From JACKBC01 sp041391125 (GTDB lineage Bacteria; Chloroflexota; Anaerolineae; Caldilineales; Caldilineaceae): a DNA stretch of 64,000 nucleotides. Both the position numbers and the translations under genes were made by a program. Every line of letters starts with the position of its first letter. Within the stretch, counting starts at the first letter, position 1. Where the stretch lies: the NCBI GenBank assembly GCA_041391125.1, contig JAWKON010000025.1, positions 1 through 64,000 of the forward strand, read 5' to 3'. Positions 37,495 through 45,706 of this stretch are shown here, in pieces. Below the pieces are notes generated by a model. That model was not told the DNA's origin, did no database searches, and saw nothing but the letters and a program-made list of their open reading frames with translations.

Positions 37495-40221
37495 TTGCCC
37501 AATGGCGTTGCCGGACCGTACCAGCTGGGGCGCCGTGTACCTGTACACACATATCCATTGCGCGTACGCGGCACGCAGGTACAGGTAGTCAACAGGAACG
37601 GCGGTAGCCCAACGCCCGTGACCGGCGCCCTGCTTTACAAGCTGCCGGCCGGGCAAACCACAGATGCACGGCCCATAGCGGATCAGACCAATGCGCCCTA
37701 TCTGACAGACAGCCAAGGCTATCTACAAGGCCGCGGCCAGTTAAACATGGGCGACCGGCTGGTGGCGCTGGCCCCCATTACGGCCACCGAGAGCTACACG
37801 CTCTACAACATGAGCGCCGCCCCCACGCTGACCGGGCTGGCTGCATTTACGGTGACCACACCCGGCGTGCAGGAGCTGACCGTCTCGCCCGCCAATCCGC
37901 TGCTGCTCTTCAACCTGGACGTGTCGCTGGAATGGGACGCGCGCAAGGATGCAGCGTTCCTGGCCCAACTCGATTTTGACCTGAAGCGCACGTCGGAAAT
38001 CCTGTTCGACGCCACCGATGGTCAGGCCGCGCTGGGCGAGATTCATCTCTATCACAACAAAGAACGGTGGGAGCGGGCGGATGTGCGCATCTACGCCAGC
38101 AACGCGCTGATTCCCAACGCCGACCCCGGCGGCATTGTGCTGGACAAAACCAGCGAGGTGATTGCCAGCAATCCCTTTATCAACGCCCCCGCGCCCTACG
38201 CCATCAGCTATCAGCCGGGCGCCATCCGCATTGGCGCCGTGTGGAACCGCTTTGGCGAGGCCAATGGCACGCTGGGCGAAGATTGGCCGCGTACGCTGGC
38301 CCACGAACTGGGCCACTACGCCTTCTATCTCTACGACAATTATCTGGGGCTGCAAGACGGTGTAGTGGCGCCGGTCACCACCTGCACCGGCACGCTGATG
38401 ACCGACCAATATCGCGATGACTTTAGCGAGTTCCGCACGGCGGCCAACTGGGCGGCGGAGTGCGGCCAAACCATTTCGGCGCAGCGCAGCGGGCGGGCGG
38501 ATTGGCAGACCATCACGCGCTTTTACCCCTGGCTCAAAGCCCCCGCCGGCCAACCCAACCCCGGTCCGGTGACGCTGCCGCTGGCCGTCACCCAAATTGA
38601 GAGTCGCTTTGGCCCAACCGGTACGCTGCCCCTGGACATAACCATCTTTGACCTGGTGGACCGCAACGGCGCCGCCCAGTTGAGCAGCGAACACGCCCAG
38701 GCCGTGCTCTACACCAGCGAGGGCCGTCTGCTTGACCTGGGCCATCCGGTGGTGGACGCGGTAGAGGCGCGCGGCGCACACGTGGGTGACCGCCTTTGTG
38801 TCTACGACCCGCCAGTGCAGCGCATGGGTTGCGAGACCGTTGCGCTCAACGACAACTATCTGGCCCTGGTGGATCGACTGGACTGGCAGCCGGAGATTAT
38901 GGTGAGCCCCGTTACCTCGCGCACGGTCAACGTATTGGTGAGCAACGTAGCCACCGGGCTCGATCTGCGCGGCAGGCTCTACCCCGAAAACAGCCCGGCC
39001 ACCACAGACAATCTTTTTACGCCGAGCAGCAATGGCTACTTCACCTCCTTCCAATTGACCGACGGCGTTTTGGCCGGTCACATCCAGATCTGGGTCAACG
39101 AAGCTGATAGCGCCCTTGATCCTCGGCGCGAAAGCCTGACCAGTTACGCGCTGGGCGGCAGTCCGGGCAAGCGCCGCAAACCGCTCAAAGGGGGGGTGGC
39201 GGCCGCTCAGGCCGCCGCGGACGCCGGCAACGAAAGCATTACCCCCGCCATTGCGCCCGATGGCCAGGTACTCATCTACGGCAATGTCACTTTTGACAAT
39301 GGCGAGTTTTACGCCCTGCAAAAGGTGAATCGGCTGCCCACGCCGCCGGCCTGGACCACCGTGGTGGGCGATGGCTATCGCATTCTCAAGTCGCAAAATG
39401 CACCGGCGCTGGTCGATACGTCGATCCTTTTCCGCTACCGCGGGCAGGACGCGCCGGCGGGCGAGGAGAACTTTCTCAGCCTCTATTTCTGGGATGAGGG
39501 TAGGCAACAGTGGGAGAAGCTGACCACTGCGCTCAACCAGGCCGTGAATGAGGCGTCGGCGCCCGCCCGCGGCCCCGGTCTCTATGTGCTGATGAGCAGC
39601 CTGGAGATTCCGCTCTATCAAGTTGGCTGGAATCTGGTCTCCTATCCAGTGCAGGAGACACGCGCCGTTTCGGAAGCGCTGGCATCGATCAGCGATGGCT
39701 ACAATATAGCGTATACCTATCGGGCGGCAGATGCGCAGGATCACTGGAAAGTCTACGCACCGGCTGCGCCATGGTGGGTTAATGATCTGACCCAAATGGA
39801 GTTCGGCCAAGGCTATTGGATCCATGCCACCGCAGCAATGACCTGGCTGATCAAAGGGCCGGAGAGCCATCAGGTGCAGAGCGCCAGCGCCGACAGCCTG
39901 CCCACGCCGCCTGCCACGTATTATGGCGTCATCTTGCCCGGCAACGGTTTAACGCCTACCGCCGGCGTATCCGTGCAGGCGTTGATCAACAACGTGGTCT
40001 GTGGCCAGACATTAACTCGATTCATCGATGGACAGATCGTCTATGCCATCAACGTGGAAGGCGATGGCGGCGCCAATCCGGCCTGCATTGGCGCTGGCCA
40101 GCAGGTCGAGTTACAGATTGAGGGCGGGCGCCCGGTCACTTTGCCCTGGCAGAATGACGCCGTGCAGTACGCGCCGCTCAATGGCAAACCCTATTTCTTG
40201 CCGATGATTGCCCGTCCGTAG
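37495..40221 (+). CDS. HELGH zinc metalloprotease-like secreted protein, C-terminal part of the gene starting near 34986
   Basis: The 908-residue open frame is clean, but its first Met is internal: family-like sequence continues upstream in other frames. Residues 20-70 resemble the beta-sandwich that follows FG-GAP repeats (PLRVRGTQVQVV). A zinc-protease motif HELGH lies at 270-274 (RTLAHELGHYAFYLYDNY) within a globular domain of about 150-330. It is followed by Cys-containing beta domains, a W-rich domain (GWNLVSYPVQET, QGYWIHAT) and the end YFLPMIARP. HExxH supplies two zinc ligands and the general base; the third ligand was not identified. The C-terminal Phe-Leu-Pro tail resembles that of the giant protein at 2-6631. 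Inference: an exported protease or processing enzyme of the envelope. Confidence 0.75.
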   Translation: MPNGVAGPYQLGRRVPVHTYPLRVRGTQVQVVNRNGGSPTPVTGALLYKLPAGQTTDARPIADQTNAPYLTDSQGYLQGRGQLNMGDRLVALAPITATESYTLYNMSAAPTLTGLAAFTVTTPGVQELTVSPANPLLLFNLDVSLEWDARKDAAFLAQLDFDLKRTSEILFDATDGQAALGEIHLYHNKERWERADVRIYASNALIPNADPGGIVLDKTSEVIASNPFINAPAPYAISYQPGAIRIGAVWNRFGEANGTLGEDWPRTLAHELGHYAFYLYDNYLGLQDGVVAPVTTCTGTLMTDQYRDDFSEFRTAANWAAECGQTISAQRSGRADWQTITRFYPWLKAPAGQPNPGPVTLPLAVTQIESRFGPTGTLPLDITIFDLVDRNGAAQLSSEHAQAVLYTSEGRLLDLGHPVVDAVEARGAHVGDRLCVYDPPVQRMGCETVALNDNYLALVDRLDWQPEIMVSPVTSRTVNVLVSNVATGLDLRGRLYPENSPATTDNLFTPSSNGYFTSFQLTDGVLAGHIQIWVNEADSALDPRRESLTSYALGGSPGKRRKPLKGGVAAAQAAADAGNESITPAIAPDGQVLIYGNVTFDNGEFYALQKVNRLPTPPAWTTVVGDGYRILKSQNAPALVDTSILFRYRGQDAPAGEENFLSLYFWDEGRQQWEKLTTALNQAVNEASAPARGPGLYVLMSSLEIPLYQVGWNLVSYPVQETRAVSEALASISDGYNIAYTYRAADAQDHWKVYAPAAPWWVNDLTQMEFGQGYWIHATAAMTWLIKGPESHQVQSASADSLPTPPATYYGVILPGNGLTPTAGVSVQALINNVVCGQTLTRFIDGQIVYAINVEGDGGANPACIGAGQQVELQIEGGRPVTLPWQNDAVQYAPLNGKPYFLPMIARP

Positions 40222-40458
40222 CGCCCCCAATTGGTGGGAAAGGAGAGTGCGATGCACCGGCCCAATCATTGCAGAACTCGACGAGTGGTATTGGCCGGTG
40301 CGTTGCACTTGACTGAGGTGGTAATTATACGTTAATGGCAGCCGGTTAAAATTATGGTTATTACCATTTCTGGCTACGCAGATTCGGGTACATCTCGCCC
40401 CTAAAGCGAAGCGGCCCCGTCATTTTTTAGTCGTGACGGAGCGGTGACGATTCCGTGT

Positions 40459-40494
40459 TATAATAAGCAGATTGCCTGTCTAATTTAAAGGAGT
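40459..40494 (+). promoter_or_regulatory. -10 box TATAAT and AAAGGAG ribosome site of the LysM gene
   Basis: A consensus TATAAT (40459-40464) lies 37 bases before the LysM ATG. AAAGGAG (40488-40494) lies 6 bases before it. No good -35 hexamer was found at the usual distance (TGACGG near 40434 is the closest). The gap 40222-40500 otherwise shows only a scrap of the ccctaaagcgaagcggcc repeat. Confidence 0.5.
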
Positions 40495-40500
40495 AATCAT

Positions 40501-41493
40501 ATGTCAAATCCAACTGCAAGCAGCTATGTCGTCCAAGCGGGCGACACGCTCTATGCTATTGCCGTCCGCGTCTACGGGGACGGCGAAAAGTTTCCCCTCA
40601 TTCAGCAGGCCAATAATCTGGCCAATCCCAATTTGATTGAAGTAGGGCAAACGCTCCTTATCCCTGCGTTGGACAAACCGGCGGATGATCTGGCCACGAT
40701 TGCCCAGATCATGGGAGGCAGCTTGGCTACGCCCACTACACCGGCGGCGTCAGCCGTCACGCCACCCACCCCACCGCCGGTCGCACCACCGCCGGTCACG
40801 CCACCCACCCCGCCAACGCCGCCGCCCGCCCCGGCCACCGTCGACGGCAGCGCGCCTATTCAAGGCGCCCAATATGGTGTACTCTCCATTGCCAGCGCCC
40901 CGTCGGATCGACCGGCGGCGCAGCACGGCGACATCAACCTGGCGCTGCGCGGCTTTGCGCCCACGCAGAGCACGCTGGGGCTCATTGACATGAGCGGCCC
41001 CACCGACAATCGCGCGCCGCAACTCAACGGCCTCTTTGCCGACAAGCGACAGCCGCAGGTCAGCAGCGTCTATCGCGCCCACAACTGGGATTGGGGACGC
41101 AACGGGCGCGGCGACCCTCTGCGCGATTTTGAGGTGACGGTGGTGGGGCTGCGCACGCAGGCTGGCGAGACCATTCATACGCCCGGCGCCGGCTACGATA
41201 TTGGCGATGGCTATCAAGTGCTGGTGCTCTACGCCACGCCCGAGCGGCTGACGCTCAAATACACGCGCGAAGACAACGTGGTCAAGGGCTACACGGTGCA
41301 TATCGACAACGTCCACGCCGAGCCCAGCCTGCTGGCGCTCTATGATCAGATGAACGCGCAGGGCCGCGGCGCCCTGCCGGCCCTGCGCCCCGGCCAAGCC
41401 TTGGGCCGCGCCCGCGGCGACGAAATTGCCGCCATTCGCGACAACGGCCGCTTTATGGACCCGCGCGTGCGCAAGGATTGGTGGCGCGGGTGA
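40501..41493 (+). CDS. LysM-domain protein with proline-rich linker
   Basis: The 330-residue protein opens directly with one LysM domain (about 8-58: YVVQAGDTLYAIAVRVYGDGEKFPLIQQAN, ending GQTLLIPA), which binds GlcNAc polymers such as peptidoglycan. A Pro/Thr-rich linker (about 80-120) follows, then a globular domain of about 200 residues with VYRAHNWDWGRNGRGDP and YTREDNVVKGYTVHIDNVH, which I do not recognise. There is no signal peptide, although the domain content is extracytoplasmic. The last residues RVRKDWWRG are basic and aromatic. It is the first gene of a plus-strand set running to 47519. Confidence 0.75.
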   Translation: MSNPTASSYVVQAGDTLYAIAVRVYGDGEKFPLIQQANNLANPNLIEVGQTLLIPALDKPADDLATIAQIMGGSLATPTTPAASAVTPPTPPPVAPPPVTPPTPPTPPPAPATVDGSAPIQGAQYGVLSIASAPSDRPAAQHGDINLALRGFAPTQSTLGLIDMSGPTDNRAPQLNGLFADKRQPQVSSVYRAHNWDWGRNGRGDPLRDFEVTVVGLRTQAGETIHTPGAGYDIGDGYQVLVLYATPERLTLKYTREDNVVKGYTVHIDNVHAEPSLLALYDQMNAQGRGALPALRPGQALGRARGDEIAAIRDNGRFMDPRVRKDWWRG

Positions 41494-41498
41494 ACAGA

Positions 41499-41560
41499 GA
41501 AAGGGTGAAAGGGTGAAAGGGAGCATTGGGCCCTTCTCCCTTTCACCCCTTCCCCTTTCA
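41499..41560. repeat. Octamer arms (AAAGGGTG / CCCTTTCA) between LysM and beta-sandwich genes
   Basis: Left arm: aaagggtg-aaagggtg-aaaggga (41510-41524). Right arm: tccctttcaccccttcccctttca (41537-41560). The arms are complementary and separated by a short loop containing gggccc, giving a strong hairpin just after the LysM stop codon. It could serve as a terminator or as an mRNA stabiliser. Confidence 0.8.
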
Positions 41561-41584
41561 TATTAGTTAGAATGGAGAGCAATT

Positions 41585-42340
41585 ATGTTTCAACATACAG
41601 ATCACAACAGCAGATTTCTGGCCGCGCCGCGCGGGGTACAGGATGTGGCGCAGTATGAGGTGCGCATGACGGCAGCCGAGGCGGCGGCGGGTGCAGCCTG
41701 TTGGCGGATCATCGGCGTGCATCACTTGGCGCCGGGTGAAAACCGCAGCCGCCACAATGCCTTTGTGGAGGTATTGGACGAGAACGGCCAGCGCGTCAAA
41801 GATCCTAACTTGCGCGTGGGTTGGAGTTGGGCCGGGCGCAGCGGCGATCAGATCGCACCGCCCAAGCTCCTCGATAAGCCGGACAGCGAACCAGCGGGTG
41901 ATGTGCCTATTGAAAAGGGCATGGATCTGGAGCTGTGGATCGAGGGCGACGCCTGCCCCAGCGACCGCGTGCATAATCTGCACACGCGCCATGCTGACGA
42001 GCCGGGGCCGGCTGGCGAGCTGTGGAACTCCTTTGGCCACCACTCCTATTATGTGGTTTTTCAACGGTTGAGCCACACATCCGGCCAGGCCATCAGCCTG
42101 ACCGATTTGTTGATCCAGGAAGGGAAGCGCAATCAGGTGCTGCAATTCAACCGCGAGGCGGCGCTGCAAAAGCGCATCTTTGCCGATGGCTTTGTCCCCA
42201 ATTCGACCGAATTCACCATTGCACAAGACGGTGTGCAGTACATCGGTCAGCAGGCCGAGAATCTGGCCGGCGGCGAGCGCCGCGTCTATTATGTGCCGGT
42301 GGGCGACTGGGGCAACGTGCAGTTTGTGGCGAGCAGCTAG
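41585..42340 (+). CDS. Uncharacterised beta-sandwich-like protein
   Basis: The 251-residue protein has an N-terminal domain with the pattern CWRIIGVHHLAPGENRSRHN, VEVLDENGQRV, LRVGWSWAGR, LWIEGD, SDRVHNLHTRHADEPGP and LWNSFGHHSYYVVFQRL. From memory, this pattern recurs in envelope or peptidoglycan-hydrolase proteins of Chloroflexota and Cyanobacteria, and it looks like an Ig- or carbohydrate-binding-type beta-sandwich. The C-terminal 80 residues include LTDLLIQEGKRNQVLQFN and GFVPNSTEF. No signal peptide or catalytic motif is visible. AATGGAGAGC supplies a ribosome site. Function unknown; the neighbours suggest a role in cell-wall binding. Confidence 0.6.
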   Translation: MFQHTDHNSRFLAAPRGVQDVAQYEVRMTAAEAAAGAACWRIIGVHHLAPGENRSRHNAFVEVLDENGQRVKDPNLRVGWSWAGRSGDQIAPPKLLDKPDSEPAGDVPIEKGMDLELWIEGDACPSDRVHNLHTRHADEPGPAGELWNSFGHHSYYVVFQRLSHTSGQAISLTDLLIQEGKRNQVLQFNREAALQKRIFADGFVPNSTEFTIAQDGVQYIGQQAENLAGGERRVYYVPVGDWGNVQFVASS

Positions 42341-42358
42341 CGCGTGGCGCATATTTGC

Positions 42359-42390
42359 TGCGGGTGGCGGGTGGCGGGTGGCGAGTCGCC
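42359..42390. repeat. Heptamer array (GCGGGTG)
   Basis: About four units gcgggtg/gcgagtc follow the stop of the beta-sandwich gene. The reverse-complement form of the same heptamer (CACCCGC) occurs in the hairpin at 58324-58392, and CGCCACC, a rotation of it, lies inside CHAT copy 2. Confidence 0.7.
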
Positions 42391-42525
42391 GTTCTTGTCG
42401 GGCCCCGACGTGAGCTCGGTCGAACGTTTGGGGCGCAGTTTCGTTGAATAGCGGCGGCCATTCAATGAAAGGAAACAAGCGCGCCCTACGTCTTAAATTG
42501 ATATGGTAGAGTGCTAGTTGAGACC

Positions 42526-42608
42526 GCCGAATTCATTCGGCGTCTGTTAAAGAAAACCGGCTTAAGCCGGTTTCCCGTAGCAGCCACCGGTTTTAACCGG
42601 TGGTGGGA
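42526..42608. repeat. Composite palindromic repeat (GAATTCATTC / AACCGG type), second copy
   Basis: GCCGAATTCATTCGGC (42526-42541, 16-bp palindrome) is followed by GTCTG, AACCGGCTTAAGCCGGTT, CCCGTAGCAGCC and CACCGGTTTTAACCGGTG. The order matches 10363-10470, while the stems differ by compensating changes, as in a family conserved for its fold. It lies in the 390-base gap before the muramidase gene. Confidence 0.65.
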
Positions 42609-42674
42609 TTGTCAACCACATGAGATCCCAAAGAGCCGAAACAGCTATGCCAGATCGAACAAACTTCTCTACCC

Positions 42675-42704
42675 GTACACGCAACACGCAATACGCAACA
42701 CGCA
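42675..42704. repeat. Heptamer array (ACACGCA), second locus
   Basis: About four units acacgca-acacgca-atacgca-acacgca end 25 bases before the start codon of the muramidase gene. The same heptamer precedes CHAT copy 2 at 29554-29580. Confidence 0.75.
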
Positions 42705-42729
42705 TATTTTCAACATTTTGGAGGAAAAC

Positions 42730-45585
42730 ATGACCCGAACGTGTCGAGTCGGCGTACATGGACGCAACGACAACCGCTTTGAGGACGCGGATTTTCAGGT
42801 GATCCGCGACGCTAAAATCGAAACAGTCAAAATGATGAGCCTGACCAATCCTGATGTCTTTCAGCGGCTCAAAAATGAGAATCCCAATCTGCAGATCATC
42901 ACGCGGCTGCATCACGGGGGATTCAACACCGGCGGGCATCCCAGCCCGGACGAATTTGTCAACGCCATGGCGCCGGTTATGGCGCAGCTAAAACCATTTT
43001 GCAGCGATTTTCAGGTCCACAACGAGCCCAACCACGTACAGCGTTATGAGGGCTGGGGCAACAAGGATGAGGATGCCCGCGATTTTAACCAGTGGTTTCT
43101 GGCCGTGTACGCCCGGCTCAAGCAGGCGCACCCGTGGGCCAGCCTGGGCTTTCCGGGGCTGGCCGTGCCCGATCCGCTGCATCGCGACCGGGCCTGGCTG
43201 CAAATCTGCCGCCCGGCCATTGAGCGCGCCGATTGGCTGGGCTGCCACTGCTATTGGCAGTCGCCCCCCAATGGCGGTTCGGTGATGATGGCTGACCACA
43301 GCGGTCTCTGCTTTAAGTATTATCACGAATTCTACCCCAACAAGCTGATCCACATTTTGGAGTGCGGCAACTCCAACGGTCAGGGCCAGGGCTTCTCCAC
43401 CGATGAGAATTTCTACGGCGAGGAGTATCAGCTGTGGCTCACCGAAGTTTTCAAATATCCCTATATTGGTTCGGCCTCCTTCTTCATTCTCTCATCGCCC
43501 GACAAAACGTGGGATTCGTTTGCCTGGCGCACCGGTGGCTCTATTAAGGGCGGCATTGTGGGCCGCATGGCCCGGCTGGAGCGACCGGAGCTAGTTGCCG
43601 TGCAGGCGGGGCAGCCGGCCGGCAATGCCGCACAGCCGCCAACGCCCGGCGCAACGCCGGCGGTCAAAGTGGGCGACCTGCCCGATATTGTCACCCACCA
43701 ACAGCTTATCGATGCATTCTATCGAGTGGCCGATCAGCTTGGTTTGGGCAACTGGGATGTGCTCAACAAAGCCGGCTTGAATGTGGAGCAACTGGCGCAG
43801 AATCGGCAGGCGCTGTACAAGGGCTTTGCCCTGGCCGCTCTGCCCAATCTTTCCATTCCGGAGCGGACCATGCTGGCGGCTGAACTGGTGACCCAACTGC
43901 GCAAAGCCAAGCAGACCACCGGCGTCGTCAACGCGCCCGATGGGCTCAACCTGCGCCAGGGGCCGAGTTCGGACAAAGCGATTCTGGAGACGCTGGGCGA
44001 TCAGACGCCGGTCGACGTGATGACCGAGCAGGGCGACTGGCTCTTTGTGGCCACCAATGCCAACAACGCCGGCTATGTGCATCGCAACTATGTCAACCGC
44101 GCCGATGCGGCGCCCCAACCGGCTCCTCAACCGGCGGTGGCGCCGGTTGTATCGGGCGGCGTCAGCAAAGCGCTGCCGGGCTTTCTGGCCTCCACGCCCG
44201 AACTCATGGCGGCGCCGCTGGCTGGGGAACAATTTGTGCTGGGTCCCAATGCCGGTCCCGGCGCCAAGCTGTTGACCAACATCTGGAATCGCTATGGCGG
44301 ACTGCTCAGCGCGGTGGCGGCTAAACTGGGCATCGATCCCGCCTTGACCGTGGCGATTCTGGCCGTCGAATCGGGCGGCAACGCCTTTGGACCCGACGGG
44401 CGCATGATCATCCGCTTTGAAAATCATCTCTTTTATCAATATTGGGGCAAGCAAAACCAGGCCCGCTTTGCTCAGCACTTTACCTACAATGGGGACCGCG
44501 TTTGGGAAGGCCACACCTGGCGCAGCGATCCCAACCAGCCCTTCCAGGAATTTCACGGCAACCAGGCCGCCGAATGGGCCGCGCTCAACTTTGCCGCCGG
44601 CCTGGATGACACGGCGGCCAAGTATTCGATCAGCATGGGGCTGCCGCAGATTATGGGCTTTAACTATCAGCGCATTGGCTACGCCAACGTGCAGGACATG
44701 TTCACCGCCTTCCAAGGCGATGAGCGCAACCACGTGTTGGGCATGTTTGACTTTATCAAAGCCGACCCCAATATGCTGCAAGCGCTGCGCACCAACGATT
44801 ACAAAGCGTTTGCCGGCGGCTACAACGGCCCCGGTCAGGCCGAAACTTATGGCGGCTTGATCCAGAAATGGGTGCAATCGTTCAACATTCTGCGCCAGGA
44901 TCCCAGCTCGGCGGCCTTTGGCGTCGACGCGGCGCCCACGCTCACCGATGATCTGGATGCGGCCATTTCCTTCCTGCCTATGCCGCTGCCTTCGGCCATC
45001 TTCGCCCAGGCGCAACCGGCGGTCAACGCCATTGTGCCGGCTACTTCCGTCCATACGGATGTTGATGGCGAGGCCGAGCAGTTGCCGCCGATTGAAGGAC
45101 AGGCCCCGGTTATGGATGAGCGGCTGTATGATCTGTGGCTAAAGCATATTGAGCACGGCTTTGCAAACAACAACATTATGTTCAACCGCGTGCTGCGCGC
45201 CTTTATGGTGCCCTACTACATGACCATTGCCATGTACGTGGTGATGTTTATTGTGGGGATTGGACTCTTTGTGGTGGCGGCGCGCCTCAGTTCGCAGCAG
45301 GGCACGCAGTTGGCCGGTCTCTTCTTTGGCGGGCTGGGCGTGGCCAGCTTCCTGGGCTACTTCATGAGCAAGCCATTGCGCTCGCTGGAAGAAAATCTCC
45401 AGTTCATCACCTGGCTGGGCATTGTGTACAACACCTACTGGACGCGCCTGCTCTACATGCAGAACGCCACCTCCGTGCAGGACGATCTCAAAGAAGCCAC
45501 CGCCGAAGCCGTCGAGCAGATCGAACACATGCTCAACAAGAATGTGGAAGTGGCGGGCAAGCGACCGGATGTGAAGGATGAATGA
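42730..45585 (+). CDS. Glycosidase-like / SH3b / N-acetylmuramidase protein with C-terminal membrane helices
   Basis: I start at the ATG at 42730, with GGAGG 6 bases upstream; 73 further open codons upstream run through repeats. Domains of the 951 residues: TIM-barrel glycosidase-like (about 1-290) with Glu99 in HNEPNH and Glu211 in LECGNSNG as candidate acid/base and nucleophile; helical linker; bacterial SH3 domain (about 397-460, LNLRQGPSSDKAILETL); N-acetylmuramidase domain of the DUF3380 endolysin type (about 520-715; Glu547 in AVESGG, FENHLFYQYW, SMGLPQIMGFN, FAGGYNGPG); two transmembrane helices (about 830-853 and 861-879); and an amphipathic tail with ENLQFITWLGIVYNTYWTRL. Inference: a cell-wall lytic enzyme tethered to the membrane. 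It lacks an N-terminal signal peptide, which is odd for such domains. Confidence 0.85.
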   Translation: MTRTCRVGVHGRNDNRFEDADFQVIRDAKIETVKMMSLTNPDVFQRLKNENPNLQIITRLHHGGFNTGGHPSPDEFVNAMAPVMAQLKPFCSDFQVHNEPNHVQRYEGWGNKDEDARDFNQWFLAVYARLKQAHPWASLGFPGLAVPDPLHRDRAWLQICRPAIERADWLGCHCYWQSPPNGGSVMMADHSGLCFKYYHEFYPNKLIHILECGNSNGQGQGFSTDENFYGEEYQLWLTEVFKYPYIGSASFFILSSPDKTWDSFAWRTGGSIKGGIVGRMARLERPELVAVQAGQPAGNAAQPPTPGATPAVKVGDLPDIVTHQQLIDAFYRVADQLGLGNWDVLNKAGLNVEQLAQNRQALYKGFALAALPNLSIPERTMLAAELVTQLRKAKQTTGVVNAPDGLNLRQGPSSDKAILETLGDQTPVDVMTEQGDWLFVATNANNAGYVHRNYVNRADAAPQPAPQPAVAPVVSGGVSKALPGFLASTPELMAAPLAGEQFVLGPNAGPGAKLLTNIWNRYGGLLSAVAAKLGIDPALTVAILAVESGGNAFGPDGRMIIRFENHLFYQYWGKQNQARFAQHFTYNGDRVWEGHTWRSDPNQPFQEFHGNQAAEWAALNFAAGLDDTAAKYSISMGLPQIMGFNYQRIGYANVQDMFTAFQGDERNHVLGMFDFIKADPNMLQALRTNDYKAFAGGYNGPGQAETYGGLIQKWVQSFNILRQDPSSAAFGVDAAPTLTDDLDAAISFLPMPLPSAIFAQAQPAVNAIVPATSVHTDVDGEAEQLPPIEGQAPVMDERLYDLWLKHIEHGFANNNIMFNRVLRAFMVPYYMTIAMYVVMFIVGIGLFVVAARLSSQQGTQLAGLFFGGLGVASFLGYFMSKPLRSLEENLQFITWLGIVYNTYWTRLLYMQNATSVQDDLKEATAEAVEQIEHMLNKNVEVAGKRPDVKDE

Positions 45586-45670
45586 ACAGGGGGAAGGGAG
45601 AAAGGGGGCAGGGGGGAAGGAGGGACAGAGGCTCCCTTTCTCCCCTGCTCCCCTGCCCCCTTTCTCACCT
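45586..45670. repeat. Octamer-type arms (GAAAGGGGGC / CCCCTTTCTC)
   Basis: A purine-rich left arm (gggggaagggagaaagggggcagggggg) and a pyrimidine-rich right arm (ccctttctcccctgctcccctgccccctttctc) pair around a short loop. Units of about 8 bases are visible in the right arm. It fills most of the gap between the muramidase stop and the C25-like gene. Confidence 0.75.
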
Positions 45671-45706
45671 CCTCGGCATACAAACTGCAATAGGAACAAA
45701 TGACAA

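Noticed and set aside
37741..39870. 709-residue minus-strand open frame opposite the metalloprotease gene
   Set aside because: The plus strand codes HELGH and domain-like sequence; the minus frame is an open shadow caused by codon bias.
42511..42729. N-terminal extension of the muramidase protein
   Set aside because: These codons translate palindromic and heptamer repeats; a GGAGG site marks the ATG at 42730 as the start.
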